64,000 nucleotides of DNA from Actinocorallia sp. API 0066 (GCF_020991275.1 NZ_JAJLQY010000018.1:1-64000), one strand, 5' to 3'. Numbered from the stretch's first letter, positions 25,895 through 33,530 are shown. The notes: generated by a model from the sequence alone, not told the origin. Numbers and translations: made by a program.

Positions 25895-27067
25895 GTGAAC
25901 GAGGTGCCCGTGCACTGGAACCACCGACGCCTCCCGCCCGAGTTCGATCCGGGCAAGCTGCACGACGACTACGGCCCCGAGGCCAGGTACGCCGTCGCGG
26001 CCGAGGAGGTCCTCCCGACCACCCGCCACGAGGAGGAGATCCGCCGTGGCCTGGAGTACGGCCTCCCCGGCGCCGAATCCATCGTCGACAAGACCATCCC
26101 GACCTTCTCCCGCGGCGAGCTCCCGCACTTCGCGGGCATCAACACCTTCCTGAAGGCCCCCTACGTCGAGGACGTCAGGCGCTGCGGCGAGTACGACGTC
26201 GCGATCCTGGGCGCGCCCTTCGACGGCGGCACCACCTACCGGTCGGGGACGCGCTTCGGCCCCCAGGGCATCCGCAAGATCTCCGCCCTGTACGGCCCGT
26301 ACAGCTTCGAGCTGGGCGTGGACCTGCGCGAGACGATCACCATGTGCGACCTCGGGGACATCTTCACCATCCCCGGCAACATCGAGAAGACCTTCGACCA
26401 GATCTCCAAGGCCGTCTCCCACGTGTACGCCTCCGGCGCGTTCCCGGTGGTGCTGGGCGGCGACCACTCCATCGGCTACCCGACGGTGCGCGGCGTGGCC
26501 GAGCACCTGCAGGGCAACCTCGGCATCATCCACTTCGACAGGCACGTCGACACCCAGGAGACGGACCTGGACGAGCGGATGCACACGACGCCGTGGTTCC
26601 ACGCGACCGACATCCCGAACGTGCCCGCGGAGAACCTCGTCCAGATCGGCATCGGCGGTTGGCAGGCGCCCCGGCCCGGCGTCAAGGTCGGGCGGGAGCG
26701 CGGCACCACCATCATGACCGTCACCGACTGCGTCGAGATGGGCATCGAGGCGGCGGCGGAGAAAGCCCTGGAGGTCGCCTGGCGGAACGCCGAGGCCGTC
26801 TGGCTGTCGTTCGACGTCGACTGCCTGGACGCCGCGTTCGTGCCCGGCACGGGCTGGCCCGAGCCCGGCGGGTTCCTGCCGCGCGAGGTCCTCAAGTTCA
26901 TCCAGATCATCGCCGACTCAGCGCCGCTGGCCGGCATCGAGGTCGTCGAGTGCTCCCCGCCCTACGACAACGCCGAGATCACCTCGCTCATCGCCACCCG
27001 CGTCATCTGCGACACCCTCGGCTGCCTCGTGCGCTCCGGCCACCTCCCGCAGAAGAAGAGAGCCTGA
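25895..27067 (+). CDS. gdmH: Guanidine hydrolase-type ureohydrolase (GdmH-like)
   Basis: This 390-residue protein belongs to the arginase/agmatinase fold. All six metal ligands are present: His191 in GGDHSIG, Asp215, His217 and Asp219 in DRHVD, and Asp307 and Asp309 in SFDVDCLD. Two features differ from ordinary agmatinases. One is an N-terminal extension of roughly 90 residues. The other is GTGWPEPGGFLPRE (318-331), with Trp321 where other family members usually have Thr. As I recall, both are shared with the Ni-dependent guanidine hydrolase GdmH (Sll1077) of Synechocystis. The preceding guanidine-I riboswitch makes guanidine (to urea and ammonia) the likely substrate. GTG 25895 follows GGGGG by six bases. 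No nickel-chaperone genes are seen nearby. Confidence 0.85.
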   Translation: MNEVPVHWNHRRLPPEFDPGKLHDDYGPEARYAVAAEEVLPTTRHEEEIRRGLEYGLPGAESIVDKTIPTFSRGELPHFAGINTFLKAPYVEDVRRCGEYDVAILGAPFDGGTTYRSGTRFGPQGIRKISALYGPYSFELGVDLRETITMCDLGDIFTIPGNIEKTFDQISKAVSHVYASGAFPVVLGGDHSIGYPTVRGVAEHLQGNLGIIHFDRHVDTQETDLDERMHTTPWFHATDIPNVPAENLVQIGIGGWQAPRPGVKVGRERGTTIMTVTDCVEMGIEAAAEKALEVAWRNAEAVWLSFDVDCLDAAFVPGTGWPEPGGFLPREVLKFIQIIADSAPLAGIEVVECSPPYDNAEITSLIATRVICDTLGCLVRSGHLPQKKRA

Positions 27068-27070
27068 ACC

Positions 27071-28066
27071 ATGCGCCCCTTCAAGACACTCACCGCCCTG
27101 GTGCTGGCCGCCGTCCTCGCCGCGGGCTGCGGCGGCGCCGACACCTCCGACGACGCGCCCTCCGGCGGCACCCTCACCCTCGGCTTCTCCGCCTGGCCCG
27201 GCTGGTTCCCCTGGCAGGTCGCGCAGGAGCAGGGCCTGTTCGCCAAGAACGGGGTGGACGTCGAACTCAAGTACTTCGACAGCTACACCGACTCGCTCCA
27301 GGCCCTGGCGACGGGCGCCGTGGACGGTAACAGCCAGACGCTCAACGACACGCTCGCGTCCGTCGCGGGCGGCGCGAAGCAGACGATCGTGCTGGTGAAC
27401 GACAACTCCACCGGCAACGACCAGATCATCGCCGCCAAGGGCATCGACTCCGTCGCCGACCTCAAGGGCAAGACGGTCGCCGCCGAGCAGGGCACCGTGG
27501 ACCACTACCTTCTCCTGCTCGCCCTGGAGAAGGCGGGGCTGTCGCAGGACGACATCACCTTCAGCCCGCTCACGACCGACGCGGCCGCCGCCGCTTTCGC
27601 CGCCGGAAGGGTGGACGCCGTGGGCGCGTTCGCCCCGTTCACCACGACGGCGCTCAAGCGCGCGGGCAGCAAGGCCGTCGCGACGTCCGCGGACTTCCCC
27701 GGCGCGATCCCCGACCACCTGGTGCTGGCCAGCTCGGTCGTCGCCGAGCGGCCCGACGACGTCCAGGCGCTGGTCCAGACGTGGTTCGACACGGTCGCGT
27801 GGATCGAGGCCAACCCGGACGCCGCGATCAAGATCATGGCCGAGCGGGCGGGCGTCAGCGAGGCCGACTACAAGTCCTACGACGCGGGCACCACGATCTT
27901 CACCCTGGACCAGAACAAGGCGGCGTTCGGGGAGGGCACCGAGCCGACGAACCTCGCCCACCAGGCCGGGCTCATCGCCCAGTTCCTCGTGGACAGCGGC
28001 CTCGCCGACGAGAAGCCGTCGCTGGACGGACTGTTCGAGCCGAAGTTCCTCGAGGGGCTGAAGTGA
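27071..28066 (+). CDS. ABC transporter substrate-binding lipoprotein (probable guanidine)
   Basis: This 331-residue protein has a lipoprotein signal (lipobox LAAGC, Cys near 18) and an NMT1/SsuA/TauA-type periplasmic-binding fold. It contains LTLGFSAWPGWFPWQVAQEQGLF, LATGAVDGNSQTLNDTLA and FAAGRVDAVGAFAPF. This family is often annotated for nitrate, sulfonate or taurine, but such transporters under guanidine-I riboswitches are expected to bind guanidine. It starts three bases after the hydrolase stop, so it lies within the same operon. Confidence 0.85.
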   Translation: MRPFKTLTALVLAAVLAAGCGGADTSDDAPSGGTLTLGFSAWPGWFPWQVAQEQGLFAKNGVDVELKYFDSYTDSLQALATGAVDGNSQTLNDTLASVAGGAKQTIVLVNDNSTGNDQIIAAKGIDSVADLKGKTVAAEQGTVDHYLLLLALEKAGLSQDDITFSPLTTDAAAAAFAAGRVDAVGAFAPFTTTALKRAGSKAVATSADFPGAIPDHLVLASSVVAERPDDVQALVQTWFDTVAWIEANPDAAIKIMAERAGVSEADYKSYDAGTTIFTLDQNKAAFGEGTEPTNLAHQAGLIAQFLVDSGLADEKPSLDGLFEPKFLEGLK

Positions 28067-28067
28067 G

Positions 28068-28916
28068 ATGACCGCCGTCCTGGAGGAGGGCCGCAAGGGG
28101 GCGCCGCTGCCGCGGCGGCGCCCCGCCAGGCCCGTCCCCGCCCTGCTGCGCCTGGGCACGCCCGTGCCGCCCCGGACGCGCTGGGTGCTGCGCGGGGTGT
28201 CCCTGGCCGTCCCGCTGGCCCTGTGGTGGCTCGTGAGCGCCACCGGGGCCGTCCAGCCGGAGTTCCTGCCGACGCCCGCCGCCACCTGGTCGGCGGGCGT
28301 GGAGATGGCGGCGAGCGGCCAGCTCTGGGACGACCTGTGGGCCAGCACCGGGCGCATCCTGTGGGGCTTCGGGATCGCGGTGGCCATCTCGGTGCCGCTC
28401 GGCCTGCTCATGGGCGCCTACCAGGGCGCGCACGCCGCCCTGGAGCCGCTCGTGGGCATGCTGCGGTACCTGCCCGCCAGCGCGTTCATCCCGCTGCTGG
28501 TGATCTGGCTCGGCATCGGCGAGAGCTCGAAGATCGCGCTGCTCGTCATCGGCGTCGTCTTCTTCAACACGCTGATGACGGCGGACGCCGTCAAGACCGT
28601 CCCGGCCGAGCTGCGGCAGGTCTCCGCGACGCTCGGGGCGCGGCAGGGCGAGATCCTGCGGAAGGTCGTCGTGCCGTACGCGGTGCCGGGGGCGCTGGAC
28701 GCGATCCGGGTGAACTTCGCCGTCGCGTGGAACCTCGTCGTCGTGGCCGAGCTGATCGCCGCCGAGTCCGGGCTCGGCTACCGGATCGCGCGGTCGGGCA
28801 GGTTCCTGCAGAGCGACAAGATCTTCGCGGTGCTCATCGTCATCGGGCTGATCGGCCTGGCGATCGACGTCCTGCTGCGGGTGCTGCGGGACCGCGTGGG
28901 GAGGTGGCAGCCATGA
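28068..28916 (+). CDS. ABC transporter permease
   Basis: This 282-residue membrane protein has about six helices and the cytoplasmic EAA loop of binding-protein-dependent permeases (AELRQVSATLGARQGEIL, then VPYAVPGALDAIRV). The SsuC/TauC/NrtB type matches its partners. It starts one base after the TGA of the binding-protein gene and its TGA overlaps the ATPase ATG as ATGA. It would form the channel for guanidine uptake. Confidence 0.88.
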   Translation: MTAVLEEGRKGAPLPRRRPARPVPALLRLGTPVPPRTRWVLRGVSLAVPLALWWLVSATGAVQPEFLPTPAATWSAGVEMAASGQLWDDLWASTGRILWGFGIAVAISVPLGLLMGAYQGAHAALEPLVGMLRYLPASAFIPLLVIWLGIGESSKIALLVIGVVFFNTLMTADAVKTVPAELRQVSATLGARQGEILRKVVVPYAVPGALDAIRVNFAVAWNLVVVAELIAAESGLGYRIARSGRFLQSDKIFAVLIVIGLIGLAIDVLLRVLRDRVGRWQP

Positions 28917-29656
28917 GGCTCGTCGTGGACGGCGTGGGGCGCGTGTACGGCGCCAACCGCGCGCTGGAGGACATCCGGCTGGAGATCTCCGGCGGGGAGT
29001 TCGTCTGTGTGGTCGGCGCGAGCGGCTCGGGCAAGTCGACGCTGCTGGCGCTGATCGCCGGGCTCGACCGGCCGTCGGAGGGCGTCATCACCCTGGACGG
29101 CGCGCCCGTCACCGGGCCGGGGCCGGAACGGGGCCTGGTGTTCCAGACGGGCGCCCTGCACCCGTGGCGGACCGTCGAGAAGAACGTCGCCTTCGGGCTT
29201 GAGCTGCTTCCGCTCAGCCGGGCCGAGCGTAAGGCGCGTGTCTCCTGGTACCTCAGGGAGGTCGGCCTGGAGGGGCTGGAGAAGCGGCTGCCCAAGGAGC
29301 TGTCGGGCGGGCAGCGCCAGCGGGTGGCGATAGCGCGCGCGCTCGCGTGCGAGCCCTCGGTGCTGCTGCTGGACGAGCCGTTCGGCGCGCTCGACTGCCA
29401 GACCAAGGACGACATGCAGGTGTTCCTGCGCCGCGTCTGGAAGGACACGGGCACGACCGTCGTCATGGTCACGCACGACGTCGAGGAGGCGGTGTTCCTG
29501 GGCCAGCGGGTGACGGTCCTGGCCAGCCACCCGGGCCGGGTCGCCGCCGAGCTGCCCGTGGCGCTGCCCGACGAACGCGACCTGCCGCTCAAACGCGAAC
29601 CGGAGTTCCTCAAGCTGCGCGCCGCCGTGGACGACCTCGTCCGAGCGCACCGGTGA
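28913..29656 (+). CDS. ABC transporter ATP-binding protein
   Basis: This 247-residue ATPase has Walker [18 protein letters not shown], a Q-loop VFQTGALHPWRTV, signature LSGGQRQRVAIARALA, Walker B VLLLDEPFGALD and switch His MVTHDVEEAV, all intact. It resembles SsuB/TauB/NrtD subunits. As the last gene of the guanidine operon it powers the transporter. A long hairpin follows 43 bases after its stop. Confidence 0.9.
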   Translation: MRLVVDGVGRVYGANRALEDIRLEISGGEFVCVVGASGSGKSTLLALIAGLDRPSEGVITLDGAPVTGPGPERGLVFQTGALHPWRTVEKNVAFGLELLPLSRAERKARVSWYLREVGLEGLEKRLPKELSGGQRQRVAIARALACEPSVLLLDEPFGALDCQTKDDMQVFLRRVWKDTGTTVVMVTHDVEEAVFLGQRVTVLASHPGRVAAELPVALPDERDLPLKREPEFLKLRAAVDDLVRAHR

Positions 29657-29698
29657 CGTCATGAGACAAGGCTCACAGGTGACGGCTGTGCTTGTTTG

Positions 29699-29755
29699 GG
29701 CCGAGGTCAGCCGCTTGGGCGGCCCCGACTTCGTCGGGAGCGGCCGACCTCGGCC
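29699..29755 (+). terminator. Long three-step hairpin terminator of the guanidine operon
   Basis: GGCCGAGGTC/GACCTCGGCC (29699-29708 with 29746-29755) is a perfect 10-bp outer stem. GCCGCT/AGCGGC (29710-29715 with 29739-29744) and CCCGA/TCGGG around a CTTCG loop (29724-29738) continue it. There is no U-tract. Confidence 0.75.
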
Positions 29756-29813
29756 TGGGACTGACCCGTTTCGGGCAGCCACCCTCCGTCGCCGCAGGAC
29801 TAGGCTTGGCCCA

Positions 29814-29850
29814 GCGCGTCTCCGCCCAGCTCGAATGGGCGGAGACGCGC
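29814..29850. repeat. Hairpin repeat, copy 1 (CTCCGCCC-AGCTCGAAT-GGGCGGAG core)
   Basis: GCGCGTCTCCGCCC (29814-29827) and GGGCGGAGACGCGC (29837-29850) form a perfect 14-bp stem around the loop AGCTCGAAT. The 25-base core (29820-29844) recurs exactly at 29991-30015. Confidence 0.75.
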
Positions 29851-29981
29851 GCTGCATTTCCCCGTGCATTCCGTCCCGGCGGCGCCCGAAAGCATTCGGT
29901 GTTCTTTGTCGAATAGTGCGCGTAATAACCGGGGTGTTTGTCAGTTAATGGCGTCCGGCCGACGGCCCGGGAAAAGCGGAA

Positions 29982-30024
29982 CGGGCCTGGCTCCGCCCAG
30001 CTCGAATGGGCGGAGGCAGGCCCG
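29982..30024 (-). terminator. Hairpin repeat, copy 2; probable terminator of the secreted-protein gene
   Basis: A 17-bp stem (29982-29998 with 30008-30024, one mismatch) encloses the same loop AGCTCGAAT. The outer arms (CGGGCCTG/CAGGCCCG) differ from copy 1. On the minus strand the stem lies about 30 bases after the stop and is followed by CGCTTTTCCC, so it can terminate that gene. Confidence 0.7.
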
Positions 30025-30054
30025 CCTCCTCGGGTCGCGGGACGCCGCGGGGTG

Positions 30055-30642
30055 TTACGGGGTCATGCCGAGGCGGACACCGCCCGCGCCGACCAGGTTG
30101 TAGGTGCCCTGGGTGATGCTGGCGCTGCCGGGGCACAGGAAGATGCCCGCGGTCTTGGGGATGGTGATCCCGGCGAGGCTGACCTTGGCGTAGTCGCCGC
30201 CGACCGGGTTGGTGGCCGGTGCGGTGATGTTGGCGCCGTAGGTGCAGTTGACGCCCAGGACCGTCGCCCGCATGGAGAAGCCGTTGAGCACGACGGTGCC
30301 CTGGGGCGCGGTCGGGCTCACGTAGTTGACGCTGCCGGACCAGCTGAGGCCCTGCGGGGTGATGGCCGAGGCGGTGCCGGAGCAGCCCGTCACCGACGCC
30401 GAGCTGATCGTCAGGGCGCCGCCGCTGGTGACGGAGCCGCCCAGGCTCGACGAGGTGCAGGTGGTGGTGCCGCCGCCGGAGATCACGAGGTTGCCGGTCA
30501 GCTGCGCCGTCGCGGTGCCGGAGTAGGCGGCCGAGGTGTCCCAGTTGATCACGGTGCCGGCCGCGCGCGCCGGGGTGGCCAGCGCCGCGGACGCCAGAGC
30601 GGCGGCCCCCACGACGGCGGCGACGCGATGGATCCTTGCCAT
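30055..30642 (-). CDS. Secreted protein of unknown function
   Basis: This 195-residue protein has a clear Sec signal peptide (MARIHRVAAVVGAAALASAA, cleavage near ATPARA). The mature part is Gly/Ser/Thr-rich, with four Cys (CTSSSL, VTGCSG, NCTYG, FLCPG) likely forming two disulfides and a beta-sheet pattern. AAGGAGAT lies before ATG 30642; the longer frame to 30672 lacks a site. I do not recognise the family. It has a near-consensus promoter and a perfect Crp-type site upstream, so expression is probably strong and regulated. Confidence 0.8.
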   Translation of the reverse strand: MARIHRVAAVVGAAALASAALATPARAAGTVINWDTSAAYSGTATAQLTGNLVISGGGTTTCTSSSLGGSVTSGGALTISSASVTGCSGTASAITPQGLSWSGSVNYVSPTAPQGTVVLNGFSMRATVLGVNCTYGANITAPATNPVGGDYAKVSLAGITIPKTAGIFLCPGSASITQGTYNLVGAGGVRLGMTP

Positions 30643-30676
30643 TTGACATCTCCTTTTCTCTTGTGATGTCACAGCG

Positions 30677-30706
30677 AAGGTAAGGAGGTGTGCGACCGGG
30701 GGTCAA
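30677..30706 (-). promoter_or_regulatory. Vegetative-type promoter of the secreted-protein gene
   Basis: Read on the minus strand, TTGACC (30706-30701) and TACCTT (30682-30677) are separated by 18 bases, placing transcription start near 30670. A TGTGA-TG-TCACA inverted repeat (30662-30673) covers the likely start point. Confidence 0.6.
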
Positions 30707-30736
30707 CGGATGGAGAGTTGCAGAAATTGGCCGGTT

Positions 30737-30752
30737 TGTGACAGTCGTCACA
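30737..30752. promoter_or_regulatory. Crp/GlxR-type operator
   Basis: TGTGACAGTCGTCACA matches TGTGA-N6-TCACA exactly and is a perfect palindrome over its six-base arms. Its centre is about 75 bases upstream of the predicted start, a normal position for activation by a cAMP receptor protein. Confidence 0.65.
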
Positions 30753-30887
30753 CGTTTTTCATACTTGTGTGCGGCGGAGCATGGCCGGTTGTGGTCTTGT
30801 CACTGGAAAACGAGAAACCGGCACCGGGTGCGGAGGGTGCCCGCCCGGTACCTTTTGAGAATCTCGTTCCGAAAATCGCGATCCCGC

Positions 30888-31469
30888 TCAGAGATCACCA
30901 AAGCGGATCTTCTGCAGGCGGTCGGCCTCCGCCCGGTCCAGGACGACGACCGACGCCGCCGTGGGCAGCCCGCCCCTGGAGGCCCGCGCCACCAGCGCCC
31001 GCCAACGCCGCACATGACGCGCGAACGTCAGCGGCGTCACCGTCCTACCCCGCATCCGCTGGCCCTCCAAGGCCGTCCGTGGAGGCACGTCCAGCATGAC
31101 GACGTGCATCTCGTGGCCCGTCCGCGCGGCGAGCCTCCCGAGCCCCTTCATGAGGTGCGGCCAGGTGCCCCGCGTGTGCGCGACGACCGCCTGCCCGGCC
31201 ATGACGCCCCGCGCGATCCGCCACACGTGCAGCGAGTAGACGAACGGGATGCGCGCGCGCGGCGGCAGCGCCCGCAGCGCGTGCGCGAGCCGGTTGCGGG
31301 CCTGGCGCGAGTCGATGACCAGCGCGCCGCCGGACTCGACCGGCGCGTTCTCCTTGTCGGTCAGCCCGTACAGCCGCCGCAGCAGCGTGCTCTTGCCCGC
31401 CCCCGGCAAGCCGGCGACGAGGACGAGCGCGCCGTCGGGAAACACGAGTTCCCGACGATCCTCGGACAT
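30888..31469 (-). CDS. P-loop ATPase/kinase-like protein
   Basis: This 193-residue cytosolic protein has Walker A VAGLPGAGKSTLLRRLYG near residue 15 and a zeta-toxin/polynucleotide-kinase-like layout (VIDSRQARNR, VVAHTRGTWPHLMKGL, VVMLDVPPRTALEGQRMRGR with a lid Arg pair). It probably phosphorylates a small molecule or nucleic acid end, but no substrate can be named. ATG 31469 is preferred over 31517 because GAGGTCG lies upstream and the MSEDRREL start is typical. Confidence 0.7.
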   Translation of the reverse strand: MSEDRRELVFPDGALVLVAGLPGAGKSTLLRRLYGLTDKENAPVESGGALVIDSRQARNRLAHALRALPPRARIPFVYSLHVWRIARGVMAGQAVVAHTRGTWPHLMKGLGRLAARTGHEMHVVMLDVPPRTALEGQRMRGRTVTPLTFARHVRRWRALVARASRGGLPTAASVVVLDRAEADRLQKIRFGDL

Positions 31470-31553
31470 GGGCGGCGACCTCAGTTCGGAGTGTGACGGA
31501 ACATCATCATGCGGCACACCCCTCCAACTCCCGGGGCGCGCGGGCCGTTCCCC

Positions 31554-32210
31554 TCACCAGCCCCGGTCGCGCCACAGCGGCAGCGACGGGCGCTCCCGGC
31601 CGAGCGTGGAGTCCTTGCCGTGCCCCGGATAGAACCACGTCTCGTCCGGCAGCGCGTCGAAGACCCGCTCGGTGACGTCGGTGAGCAGCCTGTCGAACAG
31701 CTTCGGGTCGCCCCAGGTGTTGCCGACGCCGCCGGGGAACAGGCTGTCCCCGGTGAACAGGTGCGGCCGCGACGGCGTGCGCAGCAGCAGCGCGACGCCG
31801 CCCGGCGTGTGCCCGCGCAGGTGGATCACCTCAAGGCGGTGCTCGCCGAGCGTGATGACGTCGCCGCCCTCGACCGGCTCGGTGACCGGCACCGGCAGCG
31901 GCTCGGCGTCGCGCGGGTGCGCGGTGACGGCGGCGCTGGTGGCGCGGGCGACCTCGGCGAGCGCCTGCCAGTGGTCCTGGTGGCGGTGCGTGGTGACGAT
32001 CCTGCCCAGCGGCCTGTCCCCGACGAGCTCAAGCAGCCGGTCGGGCTCGGCCGCCGCGTCGATGAGTAGCTGCTCGCCGGACGCCGCGTCGCGCAGCAGG
32101 TAGGCGTTGTTGTCGTACGGGCCGACCGCCAGCTTGCTCACCGTCAGGCCGGGCAGCAGCTCCCGGGTGTCGGCGGGCCCGCCCACGGCGACGTCTCCGG
32201 TGTAGCTCAT
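31554..32210 (-). CDS. Glyoxalase II-like MBL-fold hydrolase
   Basis: This 218-residue protein carries TTHRHQDHWQAL (HxHxDH with Gln in the variable place), HLRGHTPGGV, FTGDSLFPGGVGNTWGD and FYPGHGKDST. These are the full set of metal ligands of hydroxyacylglutathione-hydrolase-like enzymes. In a mycothiol-using actinomycete it may cleave mycothiol thioesters. Its ATG overlaps the stop of the upstream MDMPI-type gene as ATGA, so the two are coupled and probably work on the same thiol conjugates. Confidence 0.82.
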   Translation of the reverse strand: MSYTGDVAVGGPADTRELLPGLTVSKLAVGPYDNNAYLLRDAASGEQLLIDAAAEPDRLLELVGDRPLGRIVTTHRHQDHWQALAEVARATSAAVTAHPRDAEPLPVPVTEPVEGGDVITLGEHRLEVIHLRGHTPGGVALLLRTPSRPHLFTGDSLFPGGVGNTWGDPKLFDRLLTDVTERVFDALPDETWFYPGHGKDSTLGRERPSLPLWRDRGW

Positions 32211-32920
32211 GCCTCGCTCCAATCGGTGGCGGCCGGGTAGGGCCAGGGCGGTACGGGGGCGTGCGGCGCGGGCGCCCTGCCCGTCACCCAGCCGAGCAGC
32301 TCACCGCCGTCGCCGCGCAGCTCGGGCCCGGCGCCGCCGAGCTCGACCACGAGGTCGGGGCCGGTCACGACGATCCGGGCGTAGGGCACCGATCCGCGCA
32401 GCATCGGAAGCGACTCGGCCAGCTCCCAGCGCACGTAGGCGGCGGGCCAGTCGGCGACGCCGTACCCGGCGTCCAGGTCGACGTGGTGCACTTCGACCTC
32501 GCGCCAGCGCCGGTACAGCGTGTACCAGGCCGGGTGCGCCCAGCCCTGCAGCGCCGCGACCCTCGCCTCCCACCGGTCCTCGGGCAGGGCCCGCGCCAGC
32601 GCCACGAACCGCTCGCCCGCCGCGCGCGCGTCCGCGACGAGCTCGTCGTACGGGAGGTGCGCGCCCGCCTCGATCTCCTCCTCGCGGGCCGCCGCGCTCG
32701 CGTACTGCGGGGTGACGACGCCCGTCGCCGCCCACTCCAGCAGCCGCGAGTAGGAGTCGGCGTTGCGCGCGATGTGCTGGACCAGGTGCCCGCGCGTCCA
32801 CCCCGCCAGGGGCGAGGGGGCGCGCAGCGCCGCGTCGTCGAGTGCCGCCAGGGTACGGTCGAGCCGCTCCTGGGAGGCGACGACCTCCCCGAGCACGGTG
32901 CGCCAGTCGTGCATGCCCAT
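32207..32920 (-). CDS. Maleylpyruvate isomerase/MDMPI-type mycothiol-dependent enzyme
   Basis: This 237-residue protein (235 from ATG 32914) has the DinB-like four-helix N-terminal domain, with LAGWTRGHLVQHIARNADS providing the metal His. VHHVDLDAGYG gives further ligands. A C-terminal lobe (VVTGPDLVVELGGAGPEL) is typical of the MDMPI family. Members use mycothiol as cofactor in isomerisation or transfer. The tight ATGA coupling to a glyoxalase II-like hydrolase supports a thiol-linked detoxification pair. It is divergent from ogt. Confidence 0.8.
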   Translation of the reverse strand: MGMHDWRTVLGEVVASQERLDRTLAALDDAALRAPSPLAGWTRGHLVQHIARNADSYSRLLEWAATGVVTPQYASAAAREEEIEAGAHLPYDELVADARAAGERFVALARALPEDRWEARVAALQGWAHPAWYTLYRRWREVEVHHVDLDAGYGVADWPAAYVRWELAESLPMLRGSVPYARIVVTGPDLVVELGGAGPELRGDGGELLGWVTGRAPAPHAPVPPWPYPAATDWSEA

Positions 32921-33017
32921 ATCTTGGCCTACCGCCGTCCCGCGCCTCACACCAGCCCGCCCCGTCGCGCGCCCGCGGCGCCGGAAAATGTCAGTGGCCC
33001 GGCCTAGCCTGGGGAAC

Positions 33018-33530
33018 GTGATGTCATTCGGCTGGACTGTCCTGCAGACGCCGATCGGCCCGCTGTTCCTCGCGGAGACCGACCGGGGCCTGGTCAACGT
33101 GCGGTTCCACGCGCACGAGGCGCGTGACGACGCCGCCGATCTCGCCGCGCGGCTGGGCGGCCGCGCCGCGCGCGGCGGGCTGTGCGAGCCGGTCGCGCAA
33201 CTGTCGGCGTACTTCGCCGGGGATCTCACCGCGTTCACCCTCCCGCTCGACTGGCGGCTGTCGTCCGGGTTCAACGCGCTGGTGCTGCGCGAGCTGTACC
33301 GCTCGGTCCCGCACGGCCAGGTGATCGCCTACGGCGCGCTGGCCGCCCGCGTCGGCTCCCCGGACGCGGCGCGTGCGGTGGGCGTCGCCATGGGGTCCAA
33401 TCCGCTGCCCGTCGTTGTGCCCTGCCACCGCGTCGTCGCCTCCGACGGCCTGGGCGGGTTCGGCGGCGGCCTGCCCGCCAAGGAGTCCCTGCTGGCCCTG
33501 GAAGGTGTGCTCCCGGCCCCGCTCTTCTGA
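33018..33530 (+). CDS. ogt: Methylated-DNA-protein cysteine methyltransferase
   Basis: This 170-residue protein repairs O6-alkylguanine by irreversible transfer to its active-site cysteine in PVVVPCHRVVASDG (about residue 137). The helix-turn-helix residues LYRSVPHGQVIAYGALAARVG and the GLGGFGGGLPAKESLLALEG end are canonical. TAGCCT (33005-33010) lies seven bases before GTG 33018, so the mRNA is probably leaderless; ATG 33021 would shorten the protein by one residue. No Ada-type regulatory domain is present. Confidence 0.92.
   Translation: MMSFGWTVLQTPIGPLFLAETDRGLVNVRFHAHEARDDAADLAARLGGRAARGGLCEPVAQLSAYFAGDLTAFTLPLDWRLSSGFNALVLRELYRSVPHGQVIAYGALAARVGSPDAARAVGVAMGSNPLPVVVPCHRVVASDGLGGFGGGLPAKESLLALEGVLPAPLF

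Larger units (their letters stand above)
29657..30054. other. Intergenic region with three strong hairpins
   Basis: This 398-base gap separates the guanidine operon from the convergent secreted-protein gene. It contains the operon terminator hairpin (29699-29755) and two hairpins that share an identical core (29814-29850, 29982-30024). A relatively A+T-rich spacer between them (29851-29981) has no coding signal. Confidence 0.7.

Noticed and set aside
29661-29948. Possible small gene after the ABC ATPase
   Set aside because: The frame runs through the terminator hairpin and a palindromic repeat, has no ribosome-binding site and encodes Arg/Pro-rich sequence.
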